Positions 53,559 to 61,834 are shown, counted from the first letter of the stretch. The stretch: 64,000 nucleotides of DNA from JALZAQ01 sp038253885 (GCA_038253885.1 JBBSGP010000004.1:42155-106154), one strand, 5' to 3'. The notes: generated by a model from the sequence alone, not told the origin. Translations and numbers: made by a program.

Positions 53559-54005
53559 CTAGGGGGCGAGCGCCGCGAGGATATCCGCTGGCGGGGGGGC
53601 TCCGCGGGCAGCGAAGGCGATCGTCCCGTCGCGTCGGATTGCGTAAACTGTCCGCTGAATTCCCTGGCCATCCTCCTTGAGCGCGCCATAGCGCCGCGCG
53701 ACGGCGCGATCAGGATCGCTCAGGAGGGGAAAGTCGAACTGCATCTTCTCGGCGTAGCGGGCGTGGGCCTCCGGCGTGGCCGGATTGACGCCGAAGGGCT
53801 GGGTCCCAGCCTCGGTGAAGCTCATCATCTCATCGCGCACGGCGGAGAGTTGGCGGTTTCAGCCAGGGGTGTTGTTGCCCGGATAGAAGATCAGCACCGC
53901 CGATCCGCGCTGGAGCAGCTCGGCGAGATGGTAGTCGTAGCCATCGCTCGCCGGCAGAGTGAAGTCGGGAGCGGCGGTCCCCACGGGCAGCAGTCCCATC
54001 ATCAT
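53559..54005 (-). CDS. Probable selenoprotein: peroxiredoxin with Sec in place of the peroxidatic Cys
   Basis: PVGTAAPDFTLPASDGYDYH and VLIFYPGNNTPG are a peroxiredoxin (BCP/AhpC-TSA) N-terminus, but the catalytic Cys codon is TGA (53859-53861). The frame continues as U-NRQLSAVRDEMMSFTEAGT, FDFPLLSDPDRAVARRYGAL and GIQRTVYAIRRDGTIAFAAR. Read through with Sec at residue 49 the protein has a normal 148 residues and no Cys at all, so it would be a one-Sec enzyme needing an outside reductant. A stem with loop CGU follows the TGA at SECIS distance. Start ATG 54005 overlaps the preceding stop (ATGA) with GGGAGAAGG ahead. Confidence 0.87.
53829..53849 (-). promoter_or_regulatory. Candidate bacterial SECIS hairpin of the Sec-peroxiredoxin
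   Basis: Minus strand, bases 10-30 after the UGA: eight base pairs (CTC/GAG, TC/GA, CGC/GCG) interrupted by two single-base bulges, loop CGT at +18 to +20. Weaker than the hairpin of the CxxU gene but at the proper distance and with G and U in the loop. Confidence 0.5.
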
Positions 54006-54877
54006 GCGACCTTCTCCCTGTCGTGACGCTCTCGTAGGCGGGCATCCTGTCGATCGAGCCATTCGCCGGGCACGCTCATGCACCCGATGACCCGGGAGCC
54101 CTCTCTGGCGCCGTGCCAGTCCGAGCCCCCGCTCGGAAGCAGCCCGAGGTGCTCCACGAGCGCCGCGATGCGGCGCGAATCCTCGATTCCATGGCCGGGG
54201 TGTCTCACTTCGGCCCCATCGAGTCCGATAGCGGCCATCTCCTCCAGACGCTGCCGCGTTCCATCGGCTCCAGGGTGCGCGAGGATGGCGAGGCCGCCGG
54301 CATCGTGAATCAGCTGGACGGCGCGAACGAGAGCCAGCTGCTGCTTCCCGACGAAGGCCGGGCGTCCATTGCCAAGATAGCGATCGAAGGCCTCTCGCTG
54401 ATCGCGCACCCATCCGCCGGTCACGAGCGCTTTCGCGACGTGTGGCCGGCCAATGGCACCTCCGGCCGCCTGGCCGAGGACTGCCTCGATCGTCACCGCA
54501 ACGCCGAGCTGATTGAGCAGCGCCACGATGCGCTCCGCGCGCGTACGACGGGACCCGCGTAGAACCATCAGCTCGCGCTCCAGATCCTCGGGCCGTGTCA
54601 GGTGGAGTCCAAGGACGTGCGTCTCGATCTCCCCCTCGACCGCACTCAGCTCGACGCCGGCGATGACGCGCACGCCGAGCCGGCGCCCCGCGTCCTGCGC
54701 CTCGGTGACGCCGGCGACGGTGTCATGATCCGTCAGAGCGATGGCTGCGATGCCCGCGTGCCGAGCGGCCGCGACCACATCGCCTGGTGAGACGGCGCCG
54801 TCGGATGCCGTGGAATGCATGTGCAGGTCGACGAGTCGTGGCGGCGACAGCGGGGGGGGAACGACCGGGAAGGTCAC
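54002..54877 (-). CDS. PHP-domain phosphoesterase (YciV/RnaAM-like)
   Basis: LVDLHMHSTASDGAVSPGDV and IALTDHDTVAGVTEAQDAGR hold the PHP metal ligands; GLAILAHPGADGTRQRLEEM, GIEDSRRIAALVEHLGLLPS and GGSDWHGAREGSRVIGC complete the set. E. coli YciV (RnaAM) removes 5' nucleotides from short RNA and 3',5'-bisphosphates. 291 residues, GTG start overlapping the preceding stop as GTGA. Confidence 0.9.
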   Translation of the reverse strand: MTFPVVPPPLSPPRLVDLHMHSTASDGAVSPGDVVAAARHAGIAAIALTDHDTVAGVTEAQDAGRRLGVRVIAGVELSAVEGEIETHVLGLHLTRPEDLERELMVLRGSRRTRAERIVALLNQLGVAVTIEAVLGQAAGGAIGRPHVAKALVTGGWVRDQREAFDRYLGNGRPAFVGKQQLALVRAVQLIHDAGGLAILAHPGADGTRQRLEEMAAIGLDGAEVRHPGHGIEDSRRIAALVEHLGLLPSGGSDWHGAREGSRVIGCMSVPGEWLDRQDARLRERHDREKVA

Positions 54878-55140
54878 CGGGTGTACCCCGCGTCCGGCGA
54901 GGTGAAGCTCGGCTGCGACATCTCGAAGAGGCGGACGAGCTCGGCGTCCGTCATTTCGGCCAGAGAGGGCTCCCTCCAGCGCGCCCCCTGGGGCGAATAC
55001 CGCGTGACCCGCACCTCACGTGATGGGCCATCGCCGTGGACGAAGAGAAGTGTGAACTCATCGCGGTCGTATTGCGTGACGCGTCCCGAGGGGCTGACGC
55101 TCCATGTCCGCCCGTCCATGGTCACCGTTCGCGCTGGCAT
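54874..55140 (-). CDS. Hypothetical protein, 88 residues
   Basis: Not recognised. MPARTVTMDGRTWSVSPSGR, VTQYDRDEFTLLFVHGDGPS, then REVRVTRYSPQGARWREPSL suggest a small beta-sheet protein ending in a helix (AEMTDAELVRLFEMSQP). No signal peptide. The ATG at 55140 follows the preceding stop by one base, and its own stop overlaps the PHP gene start, so it is surely translated as part of the operon. Confidence 0.7.
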   Translation of the reverse strand: MPARTVTMDGRTWSVSPSGRVTQYDRDEFTLLFVHGDGPSREVRVTRYSPQGARWREPSLAEMTDAELVRLFEMSQPSFTSPDAGYTR

Positions 55141-55141
55141 A

Positions 55142-55402
55142 TCACTCCGGCTCCACTTGCTGATAGATGCGAACCGCCTCCGCGTACGCGTGCGGCGCTC
55201 GTTCGAGCGCGGCGGCCAGCGTGGCCGAATCGGCCGCTTCGACAAGCTCGATGTAGGCTCCGGGCAGATCGGCCTCTTCGAACAGCCAGAAGCGACAGCG
55301 TGCCGTCTCGTAGTGTACGCGACGCGCGCGGATCTGCTCGAGAAACCTCGATCGTTCGGCTATCGGCACGACAGTACGCTGCAGGACGAGGGAGCGCGAC
55401 AC
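55142..55402 (-). CDS. Hypothetical protein, 86 residues, possibly ferredoxin-like dimeric fold
   Basis: Not firmly recognised. MSRSLVLQRTVVPIAERSRF, VHYETARCRFWLFEEADLPG and AYIELVEAADSATLAAALER resemble small dimeric alpha/beta-barrel (ABM/NIPSNAP-like) proteins. Located 2 bases after the E2 gene and coupled to the next small gene. Role unknown. Confidence 0.65.
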   Translation of the reverse strand: MSRSLVLQRTVVPIAERSRFLEQIRARRVHYETARCRFWLFEEADLPGAYIELVEAADSATLAAALERAPHAYAEAVRIYQQVEPE

Positions 55403-55404
55403 GG

Positions 55405-56778
55405 TCAGATTCCGGTCTCCGGAAAGCCTTCGATGCTCTTCTTGATCACCGCCAGGAACTGATCCGCGATCGCTCCATCGATGATCCGATGGTCAAAGGA
55501 GATCGAGAAAAAGGCGCATACGCGGATCGCGATCGTATCCTCTCCGTCGGCGCCCGCGATGACGCGAGGGCGCTTCTCGATGGTCCCGACACCGAGGATG
55601 GCCACCTGCGGCTGGCTGATGATCGGCGTGCCCATGAGCGATCCGAAGACGCCCGGGTTGGTGATCGTGAAGGTTCCGTCCTGTACCTCACTGGGCTGCA
55701 GCTTCTTCGCGCGGGCGCGTGCAGCCAGGTCGTTGAGGGCGACCGTGATTCCGGTGAGCGAGAGCCGGTCAGCGTTCTTGATGACGGGAACGATCAATCC
55801 CCAGTCGAGCGCCACCGCCACCCCGATGTTGTACTGCTTGCGATAGATGACGCTGCTGCCGGCGACGGAAGAGTTCACTACCGGAAAAGCCTTGAGCGCA
55901 TCCACCACCGACTTGATGATGAAGGGCATGTAGGTGAGCTTCTGGCCGCTCGACGCCTCGAACGCCGTTCGATGCTTCGCGCGAAGTCGCGCCACCCTCG
56001 TGAAATCGATCTCCATGAACGAGGTCACGTGCGCGGAGGTGTGCTTCGAGGCGACCATATGCTCGCTGATCCGCTGCCGCATGACGGACATCGGCTCGAC
56101 GACATCCCCGTCCCACGGCTCCGGGAGCGGGCCGGGCTGCGCCATTCCCGCGGGAGCGTGCATCGACGGAGGCGGAACGCTGCGACCGGTCCCCGCCGCG
56201 GAGCGGGCGACGCCCGAGTCGAGCACACCCAGGATGTCCTTCTTGGTCACGCGGCCGGCGACCCCGGAGCCCTGGAGCGTGGAGATCTCGATGCCGTGCT
56301 CGGCAGCGATCTTCCGAACCAGAGGTGACGACCGGGTGCGGATCCGCTCCTCGAAGCTGTCGCCGTTCCCGGCCGGCGCGGAGCGGATGGGACTCGCCCC
56401 GCTCTGATGAGAGGCAACGGGGGCGGCCGCGCTACCTTCGGTTTTCGGGGGGGGGGGCCCTGCCGGCTTTGCGCCCGGAGGCGCGACGGCGCCGGAAGCG
56501 GCCGGTGCCGCCGAGCCCACGGCGATGAGCGCCCCCTTCTCCGTCTCCAGACGAGCGACCACCGTCTGTACCGGAACGGTCTGCCCCTCCGTCACCAGGA
56601 TCTCGGCCAGCACACCGGCCGAGGGCGCAGGAATCTCCGCGTCCACCTTGTCGGTCGAGATCTCGAAGATCGGCTCGTCGCGCTTCACGTCGTCGCCCAC
56701 CTTCTTCAGCCAGCGCGACAGTGTGCCCTCGGCGATCGATTCCCCCATCTGGGGCATGATGACATCGATGCGTGCCAC
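55405..56778 (-). CDS. Dihydrolipoamide acyltransferase, E2 of a 2-oxoacid dehydrogenase complex
   Basis: Lipoyl domain with the attachment Lys in EISTDKVDAEIPAPSAGVLA (Lys 44), an Ala/Pro linker, a peripheral-subunit-binding domain (SSPLVRKIAAEHGIEISTLQ, GSGVAGRVTKKDIL), and the catalytic domain ending SISFDHRIIDGAIADQFLAV (His and Asp). Which acid is served (branched-chain, pyruvate or 2-oxoglutarate) is not certain; the split E1a/E1b next door points to the branched-chain or pyruvate type. 457 residues. The linker contains a run of 11 C on the coding strand. No E3 gene in the window. Confidence 0.93.
   Translation of the reverse strand: MARIDVIMPQMGESIAEGTLSRWLKKVGDDVKRDEPIFEISTDKVDAEIPAPSAGVLAEILVTEGQTVPVQTVVARLETEKGALIAVGSAAPAASGAVAPPGAKPAGPPPPKTEGSAAAPVASHQSGASPIRSAPAGNGDSFEERIRTRSSPLVRKIAAEHGIEISTLQGSGVAGRVTKKDILGVLDSGVARSAAGTGRSVPPPSMHAPAGMAQPGPLPEPWDGDVVEPMSVMRQRISEHMVASKHTSAHVTSFMEIDFTRVARLRAKHRTAFEASSGQKLTYMPFIIKSVVDALKAFPVVNSSVAGSSVIYRKQYNIGVAVALDWGLIVPVIKNADRLSLTGITVALNDLAARARAKKLQPSEVQDGTFTITNPGVFGSLMGTPIISQPQVAILGVGTIEKRPRVIAGADGEDTIAIRVCAFFSISFDHRIIDGAIADQFLAVIKKSIEGFPETGI
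56447..56457. repeat. Homopolymer of 11 G (C on the coding strand) inside the E2 gene
   Basis: Eleven consecutive G on the plus strand encode Pro-Pro-Pro-Pro in the linker after the lipoyl domain. Tracts of this length slip readily during replication, so a gain or loss of one base would truncate E2. It is also a place where sequencing errors collect. Confidence 0.9.
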
Positions 56779-56782
56779 GAGA

Positions 56783-57088
56783 TCAACCTCGGTCTGAGTT
56801 TCGCGCCGCCCTATCCCCCCGCCACATCCGCCACATCACACCGCCCGGAAGCAGCACCAGCCCAAGCAGGGCACCCGACCACAAATATGCTACGCCGTGG
56901 CAGGCCGGGATGCCTTCCACTGGCGGAGCGCATCGCTGCAGCGACCCTACCAGACGACCCACCGCCACCGCTACCATCCCGCCGCCAAAGAATCCGGGGA
57001 GCGCCAGCAGACATCCGATGGCGTAGCGCGAGCGGCCCCCAACCCTCTCCCCCTCTCCGACGCCGGTCGCTCCGGAGCCATCAGTCAA
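56783..57088 (-). CDS. Small membrane protein of unknown function
   Basis: About 101 residues with two membrane helices, YAIGCLLALPGFFGGGMVAV and AYLWSGALLGLVLLPGGVMW, and a basic C-terminus (RMWRGDRAARNSDRG). The start would be TTG overlapping the E1b stop (TTGA); no ATG is available in frame. Nestled between E1b and E2 genes. Real but poorly characterised is the best reading; an untranslated gap cannot be excluded. Confidence 0.55.
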   Translation of the reverse strand: MTDGSGATGVGEGERVGGRSRYAIGCLLALPGFFGGGMVAVAVGRLVGSLQRCAPPVEGIPACHGVAYLWSGALLGLVLLPGGVMWRMWRGDRAARNSDRG

Positions 57089-58062
57089 TACGCCGCCAGC
57101 CGCCGAGCCACCGCCACGATATCAGCGGTCTGCGGGAGAACATAATCTTCCAGCGGCGGTGAGTACGGCAGCGGCACGTCGGCGGCCGTCACGCGGAGAA
57201 TCGGCGCGTCCAGCCACTCGAATGCGCGCTCGTTGATCCGGGCGGTGATCTCGCCCGCGATGCCCCCCGTCCGGGTGTCCTCGTGCACGATCAGCACGCG
57301 ATTCGTCTTCCGCACGGTCGCGATGATCGCGTCGTCATCCATCGGCAGCAGAGAGCGCAGATCGAGCACCTCGACCGACAGACCGTCCTCCTTCTGCAGC
57401 TGCTCCGCGGCTTCGAGCGACTTCCACACCGTGGCAGCGTACGTGATGATGGACACGTCCGTTCCTTCTCGCGCGATGCGCGCCTTGCCGATCGGTACCA
57501 CGTGGTCTCCGGCCGGCATCTCTTCCTTGATGCGGCGATACAGGTATTTGTGCTCGAAGTAGAGCACCGGATCGTCATCGCGGATCGCCGCCTTCAGCAA
57601 TCCCTTGGCGTCACTCGCCGTTGCCGGATACACGATCTTGAGTCCCGGCGTGTGGAGAAACGCGGCCTCCGGATTCTGCGAGTGGAACGGTCCGCCCCGC
57701 ACGTAGCCGCCGCTCGGCCCCCGCACCACGATGGGACAGGGGAGGAAGGCACGGTAGCGGGCGGTCGCGACATAATTTGTGAGCATGTCGTACGCGCAGG
57801 AGATGAAGTCGATGAACTGCATCTCGCACACCGGCCGCATCCCCATGTGCGCCGCACCGGCCGCCGCGCCGACGATGGCCGCTTCCGAAATCGGAGTGTC
57901 GATCACACGGTTCTCGCCGAAGCGATCGATCAGTCCCTCCGTGACCTTGAACGCGCCGCCGTAGCGGCCGATGTCCTCCCCCAGCACGAACACCGAGGGG
58001 TCGCGCTCCATCTCCTCGAAGAGTCCCTGCCGGATCGCTTCGAGATAGGTGACTTCAGCCAT
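57085..58062 (-). CDS. 2-oxoacid dehydrogenase E1 component, beta subunit
   Basis: MAEVTYLEAIRQGLFEEMER and FVLGEDIGRYGGAFKVTEGL at the N-terminus, then RVIDTPISEAAIVGAAAGAA, EMQFIDFISCAYDMLTNYVA and ALFEHK-like VLYFEHKYLYRRIKEEMP. C-terminal transketolase domain LIVHEDTRTGGIAGEITARI. 325 residues. The ATG at 58062 overlaps the alpha-subunit stop by 8 bases. Works with the alpha subunit as a thiamine-diphosphate heterotetramer that decarboxylates a 2-oxoacid. Confidence 0.95.
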   Translation of the reverse strand: MAEVTYLEAIRQGLFEEMERDPSVFVLGEDIGRYGGAFKVTEGLIDRFGENRVIDTPISEAAIVGAAAGAAHMGMRPVCEMQFIDFISCAYDMLTNYVATARYRAFLPCPIVVRGPSGGYVRGGPFHSQNPEAAFLHTPGLKIVYPATASDAKGLLKAAIRDDDPVLYFEHKYLYRRIKEEMPAGDHVVPIGKARIAREGTDVSIITYAATVWKSLEAAEQLQKEDGLSVEVLDLRSLLPMDDDAIIATVRKTNRVLIVHEDTRTGGIAGEITARINERAFEWLDAPILRVTAADVPLPYSPPLEDYVLPQTADIVAVARRLAAY

Positions 58063-59191
58063 TGAAGCTTCCCCACCCGGCTGGACGCTCGTGCACGGCC
58101 ACCGCCGAGCCGACACCCTGGCGATACCAGAGAGGGTCGAGCGACGCCGGATCGGCATAGACGCCGGAGAGAGCGTCTGCCGGCTCTGGCATCGACGAGG
58201 ATTCGGCGAGATCGGTCGCCTGATCGATCTCCGCCAGAATCCGGGCATCGATCGCGCGCAGCTCGCTCGGCGCGACGCCTTCGACGGTCGTGAGGTGAGC
58301 CTCGTACCGGTCGATCGGGTCGTTCTCCCGTTCCCACCGCTCGATCTCTCCCTCGGCAACATAGGACTGGTTGTCGTGCTCGGCGTGGCCTTTCCGGCGG
58401 AAGGTCATCAGCTCGATCAGCGTCACGCCCTCCCCGCGGCGGGCGCGGTCCACCGCCCGCTTCGTGACGTCGTAGGTGGCGAGCACATCGTTGCCATCGG
58501 CGCGCTCGCCCGGGATGCCGTAGGCCAGTGCCTTGTCCCTGAACTCCTTCACCGCGCTCTGCCGGAAATTCGGCGTGGAATAGGCGTAGCCGTTGTTCTC
58601 AACGACGACCACCAGCGGACAGCGCTGCACGGCGGCGAGATTGATGCCTTCGTGGAATGCGCCGGTCGACGTTGCCCCATCGCCCACGTAGACCAACCCG
58701 ACGCGACCCTCGCCACGCAACTTGAACGACAAGGTGACGCCAGCCATGACCGGCACCATGTCGCCAAGGTGGGAGATCTGTCCAATGAAGCCGCGCTGGA
58801 GGTCCCCGAAATGGATGTTGAGCTCGCGTCCCCGGGTTGGTGAGTCACCCTTCGCCATGTATTGCCGCAGGATCTCGACAGGCCGGGCGCCCTGAACCAG
58901 CATCGAGCCCAGATTGCGGATGAGGGGTGAGAGAAAATCTCCCCGGGCGCGATCGAGCGCGTACGCGCTTCCCACCGCGTCGGCCTCCTGCCCCAGGGAG
59001 CGAAAGAGGCCGCCCACCACCTTCGTTTGCCGATACAGATTCACCAGCCGCTCTTCCAGCGAGCGAGTGAGCCGCATGTAATAGTAGAGCTCGAGTCGCT
59101 GGTCGCGTCCCAGTGCCGATGAGGGTCGCTCGGCGAGCTCACCGGTGGGGCGCGCTCGGGACGTGCGGCGCGCGGGGGCTCGCGATGCCAT
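58055..59191 (-). CDS. 2-oxoacid dehydrogenase E1 component, alpha subunit
   Basis: RLTRSLEERLVNLYRQTKVV, then LFRSLGQEADAVGSAYALDR, ELNIHFGDLQRGFIGQISHL and the thiamine-diphosphate motif GDGATSTGAFHEGINLAAVQ with VVVENNGYAYSTP. The phosphorylation-loop region TFRRKGHAEHDNQSYV resembles branched-chain 2-oxoacid dehydrogenase. 378 residues with a basic, Ala-rich N-terminal extension. Confidence 0.95.
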   Translation of the reverse strand: MASRAPARRTSRARPTGELAERPSSALGRDQRLELYYYMRLTRSLEERLVNLYRQTKVVGGLFRSLGQEADAVGSAYALDRARGDFLSPLIRNLGSMLVQGARPVEILRQYMAKGDSPTRGRELNIHFGDLQRGFIGQISHLGDMVPVMAGVTLSFKLRGEGRVGLVYVGDGATSTGAFHEGINLAAVQRCPLVVVVENNGYAYSTPNFRQSAVKEFRDKALAYGIPGERADGNDVLATYDVTKRAVDRARRGEGVTLIELMTFRRKGHAEHDNQSYVAEGEIERWERENDPIDRYEAHLTTVEGVAPSELRAIDARILAEIDQATDLAESSSMPEPADALSGVYADPASLDPLWYRQGVGSAVAVHERPAGWGSFNG

Positions 59192-59484
59192 CAGTACGCG
59201 GCCTTGAGGCGATGAGAAGGGTCCGCTGATCGGTGCACAACGACGAAGAACCGCTTCACGTTGCGGTCCAGGCGACTCTCTCCCATCTGGTCCGTCAGCG
59301 CTTCGATCCGAGTGTAGTGACCGCCTTCGGAAACCGCTTCCAGTCTCAGCTTCCCGAGACGACCGTGGTAAGCGCGCACATTCTCCGCTGGCGCTGACGA
59401 TTGCATGCCGAGCGCGGGGAAGAAGCTGTCCGCTGCATCGAGCACTCCGTCGGCCGTCACGTGAGTTCGGTAATAGTGGCGCAT
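59191..59484 (-). CDS. Hypothetical protein, 97 residues
   Basis: Not recognised. MRHYYRTHVTADGVLDAADS, FFPALGMQSSAPAENVRAYH and YTRIEALTDQMGESRLDRNV suggest a compact alpha/beta protein. Start is ATG 59484 (a GTG 5 codons earlier overlaps the preceding gene). Its stop overlaps the E1a start, so it belongs to that operon. Confidence 0.65.
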   Translation of the reverse strand: MRHYYRTHVTADGVLDAADSFFPALGMQSSAPAENVRAYHGRLGKLRLEAVSEGGHYTRIEALTDQMGESRLDRNVKRFFVVVHRSADPSHRLKAAY

Positions 59485-59488
59485 CGCG

Positions 59489-59914
59489 TCAGCGCTCACC
59501 GCGCGCGTTCTTGACTTCCTGCAACCAGTCCACGCGCTCGAGCTTCTGGGTGGAGTCTCGGCGAAACTGCACCGCGAGCGCCCAATTGCCCGGTGTGATG
59601 AAGTCGAGAGTGGAGTAGTACGTCCCCAGCTCGGGACCCCGCGTCAGTACATCCCAGGGGTTGAGGCTATGGGTGCTGTCGCTGGCGAAGATGCGTCCCT
59701 CGCCCACCTGGATGGGCTGTCCGGAATCCTTGTCGCGTACGACGATCTTGTACCGGGTCTTCTCTCGCGCATGGGGAGGCAAGGGATTCGCGCTGATCCG
59801 GAACGCGAAGTGATCGGACATTCCTCGGAAGTCGGTTCCGGGATCCGGAGGCGTACAGGCCGCGGCGGCCGCGCACAGCGCAATCAGCACTGCCAATCGG
59901 TAGCGCGGAGTCAC
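59489..59914 (-). CDS. YtkA/FixH-like lipoprotein
   Basis: GTG start overlapping the preceding stop (GTGA). Signal MTPRYRLAVLIALCAAAAA then the lipobox Cys (first residue encoded by GTG). The body, FAFRISANPLPPHAREKTRY, KIVVRDKDSGQPIQVGEGRI and LDFITPGNWALAVQFRRDST, resembles the YtkA-like domain, an Ig-like fold often tied to metal handling. 141 residues. Function unknown. Confidence 0.75.
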   Translation of the reverse strand: MTPRYRLAVLIALCAAAAACTPPDPGTDFRGMSDHFAFRISANPLPPHAREKTRYKIVVRDKDSGQPIQVGEGRIFASDSTHSLNPWDVLTRGPELGTYYSTLDFITPGNWALAVQFRRDSTQKLERVDWLQEVKNARGER

Positions 59915-61263
59915 GTCGCGTAGTACTCCAGCCCGAGGTGCGTGATCTGATCCTCTCCCATGAGATAGCGCAACGTGTTCTTGAGCTTGGTCTGCTGGAT
60001 GAAGAGGTCGTGCTCGGGCTGCAATCCCGGAGCTGCCATGGGGCTCTTGAAGTAGAAGCTGAGCCATTCCTGGATTCCCTTCATGCCCGCCCGCTGCGCG
60101 AAATCCATGAACAAGGCGAGATCGAGAACGATCGGTGCGGCGAGGATCGAGTCGCGGCAGAGGAAGTTGACCTTGATCTGCATCGGGTAGCCCATCCACC
60201 CCACGATGTCGATGTTGTCCCACCCCTCCTTGTTGTCGCCCCGCGGCGGATAATAGTTGATGCGGACAACGTGCGAGAAATCCTTGTACAAGGCTGGGTA
60301 GATCTCGGGCTGAAGGATGTTATGCAGGACGCTGAGCTTGGACTCTTCCTTCGTCTTGAAGGACGCGGGATCATCCAGGACCTCGCCGTCGCGATTGCCC
60401 AGGATGTTCGTGGAGTACCAACCGGCCAGCCCGAGCATCCGCGCTTTCAGTCCCGGGGCGATCACGGTCTTGAGCCAGGTCTGTCCGGTCTTGAAATCCT
60501 TGCCACCGATCGGAACACCCCGCTCCGTCGCCAGCTGCGCGATGGCGGGAAAATCCACTGTGAGGTTGGGAGCGCCATTGGCGAACGGTACCCCCTCCAT
60601 GATGGCGGCGTAGGCGTACAGCATGGACGGGGCAATCGCCTCGTCATTGCGCTCCATGGCCTTCTCGAATTGCTCCAGCGTCGCGTGTTGCGGCCCGGGC
60701 CGGATGAAGATCTCGGTGGATGCACACCACACCATGACCACGCGGTCGAGATTGTTCCGCGACTTGAAATCGCGAATGTCCTGCCGCAACTGCTCCGCGA
60801 GGTCGCGTTTGGTCTTCCCTTTCTTGACGTTGGTGCCGCTGATGCGGGTCACGTACTTCTGGTCGAACACCGCGGGCATCGGCTTGATCGCCGCCAGGAA
60901 ATCGGCGACTGGCCCGATATGCTTCTCGTCGAGCACTCCGGCCTTGCGGGCGGCCGTCAGAGCGTTGTCCGGGATGGGGTCCCAGGCTCCGAAGACGAGA
61001 TCCTCGAGCTTGGCGAGCGGAGCGAAGTCCTTGATGAGGGGAGACCGATGCTCGGTACGCTTGCCGAGGCGAATGGTCGCCATCTGGGTGAGTGAGCCGA
61101 TGGGAAGGGACAGCCCGCGGCGGACGCTCTCGACTCCGGCCATGAAGGTCGTGGCGACGGCACCGAGTCCCGGGGTCAGCACGCCGACGCGCCCGGCGGG
61201 GGCGATGGCGCCGCCGCCTGGTCGCGGAGCCGACCGGTTCCCGGGGGTGGTCGAACCCTGCAC
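59911..61263 (-). CDS. myo-Inositol-1-phosphate synthase
   Basis: Converts glucose-6-phosphate to inositol phosphate. GRVGVLTPGLGAVATTFMAG is the NAD-binding start, GAWDPIPDNALTAARKAGVL, PNLTVDFPAIAQLATERGVP, IGGKDFKTGQTWLKTVIAPG and GWYSTNILGNRDGEVLDDPA match the family. 450 residues. The GTG at 61263 has a superb AAGGAG site; the frame is open further but without similarity. Likely supplies inositol for lipids or osmolytes. A strong inverted repeat lies about 100 bases upstream. Confidence 0.93.
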   Translation of the reverse strand: MQGSTTPGNRSAPRPGGGAIAPAGRVGVLTPGLGAVATTFMAGVESVRRGLSLPIGSLTQMATIRLGKRTEHRSPLIKDFAPLAKLEDLVFGAWDPIPDNALTAARKAGVLDEKHIGPVADFLAAIKPMPAVFDQKYVTRISGTNVKKGKTKRDLAEQLRQDIRDFKSRNNLDRVVMVWCASTEIFIRPGPQHATLEQFEKAMERNDEAIAPSMLYAYAAIMEGVPFANGAPNLTVDFPAIAQLATERGVPIGGKDFKTGQTWLKTVIAPGLKARMLGLAGWYSTNILGNRDGEVLDDPASFKTKEESKLSVLHNILQPEIYPALYKDFSHVVRINYYPPRGDNKEGWDNIDIVGWMGYPMQIKVNFLCRDSILAAPIVLDLALFMDFAQRAGMKGIQEWLSFYFKSPMAAPGLQPEHDLFIQQTKLKNTLRYLMGEDQITHLGLEYYAT

Positions 61264-61359
61264 GTGGATCTCCTTTGCGATGGATAGCAAACCGCCGCGG
61301 GACGACCGCCCCGCGGCGCCGCTCGCGCAGCCCGGACGGCGTGCTCGAGCACCAAACGA

Positions 61360-61391
61360 AACGGGCCGAAGCATCGATGCTTTGGCCCGTT
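61360..61391 (-). terminator. Long inverted repeat between the small lipoprotein gene and inositol-phosphate synthase
   Basis: A 32-base near-perfect palindrome built from AACGGGCC and GGCCCGTT around AAGCATC/GATGCTT with one G-T pair. On the minus strand it is followed by TCGTTTGG. It lies 45 bases past the lipoprotein stop, so it may end that transcript; it could equally act as an operator. Confidence 0.55.
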
Positions 61392-61435
61392 AAGCTATCC
61401 GCTTGAAAAGCGCCGAGCAACCCGCCAACGGCTCG

Positions 61436-61765
61436 CTACGGCAGTGTCCACATGGTCATGGACGATACCGCGACGTTGTCCTTCGTGTACGTGCGCGTGC
61501 CGTCAGCCGTGCGCGCCTTGAGTTGCACCGTGGCGCCCGCCGCAACCCCCGAAACGGGCAGGTGCTGCGTGCTGTTCGCTGGCACCTGCGCCACGAACAT
61601 GTCTGTGCCTCCGCTGACGACGTAGACGTTGACTGCCTGGCTGATGTTGTTTGTCACATGGAGAGCCACGTCGCTCGTCGGCGTGGGCCCCGTCGAGACT
61701 TCGACCTTCCGACTGCCACAGGCCGCCGTCGCGGCCACCATGAACGCGAAAAGCAGGGATTTCAT
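61436..61765 (-). CDS. Small lipoprotein
   Basis: MKSLLFAFMVAATAA followed by a lipobox Cys; perfect AGGAGGT site seven bases before the ATG. The mature part, DVALHVTNNISQAVNVYVVS and QHLPVSGVAAGATVQLKART, is a short beta-sandwich-like sequence. 109 residues. Function unknown; the strong ribosome site suggests abundant expression. Confidence 0.8.
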   Translation of the reverse strand: MKSLLFAFMVAATAACGSRKVEVSTGPTPTSDVALHVTNNISQAVNVYVVSGGTDMFVAQVPANSTQHLPVSGVAAGATVQLKARTADGTRTYTKDNVAVSSMTMWTLP

Positions 61766-61834
61766 CGATCAACCTCCTGAAATGTTCGACCGGTTCGGTA
61801 CCGCGGGATGCAAGAGCAAGGCCGACGGACGGCG

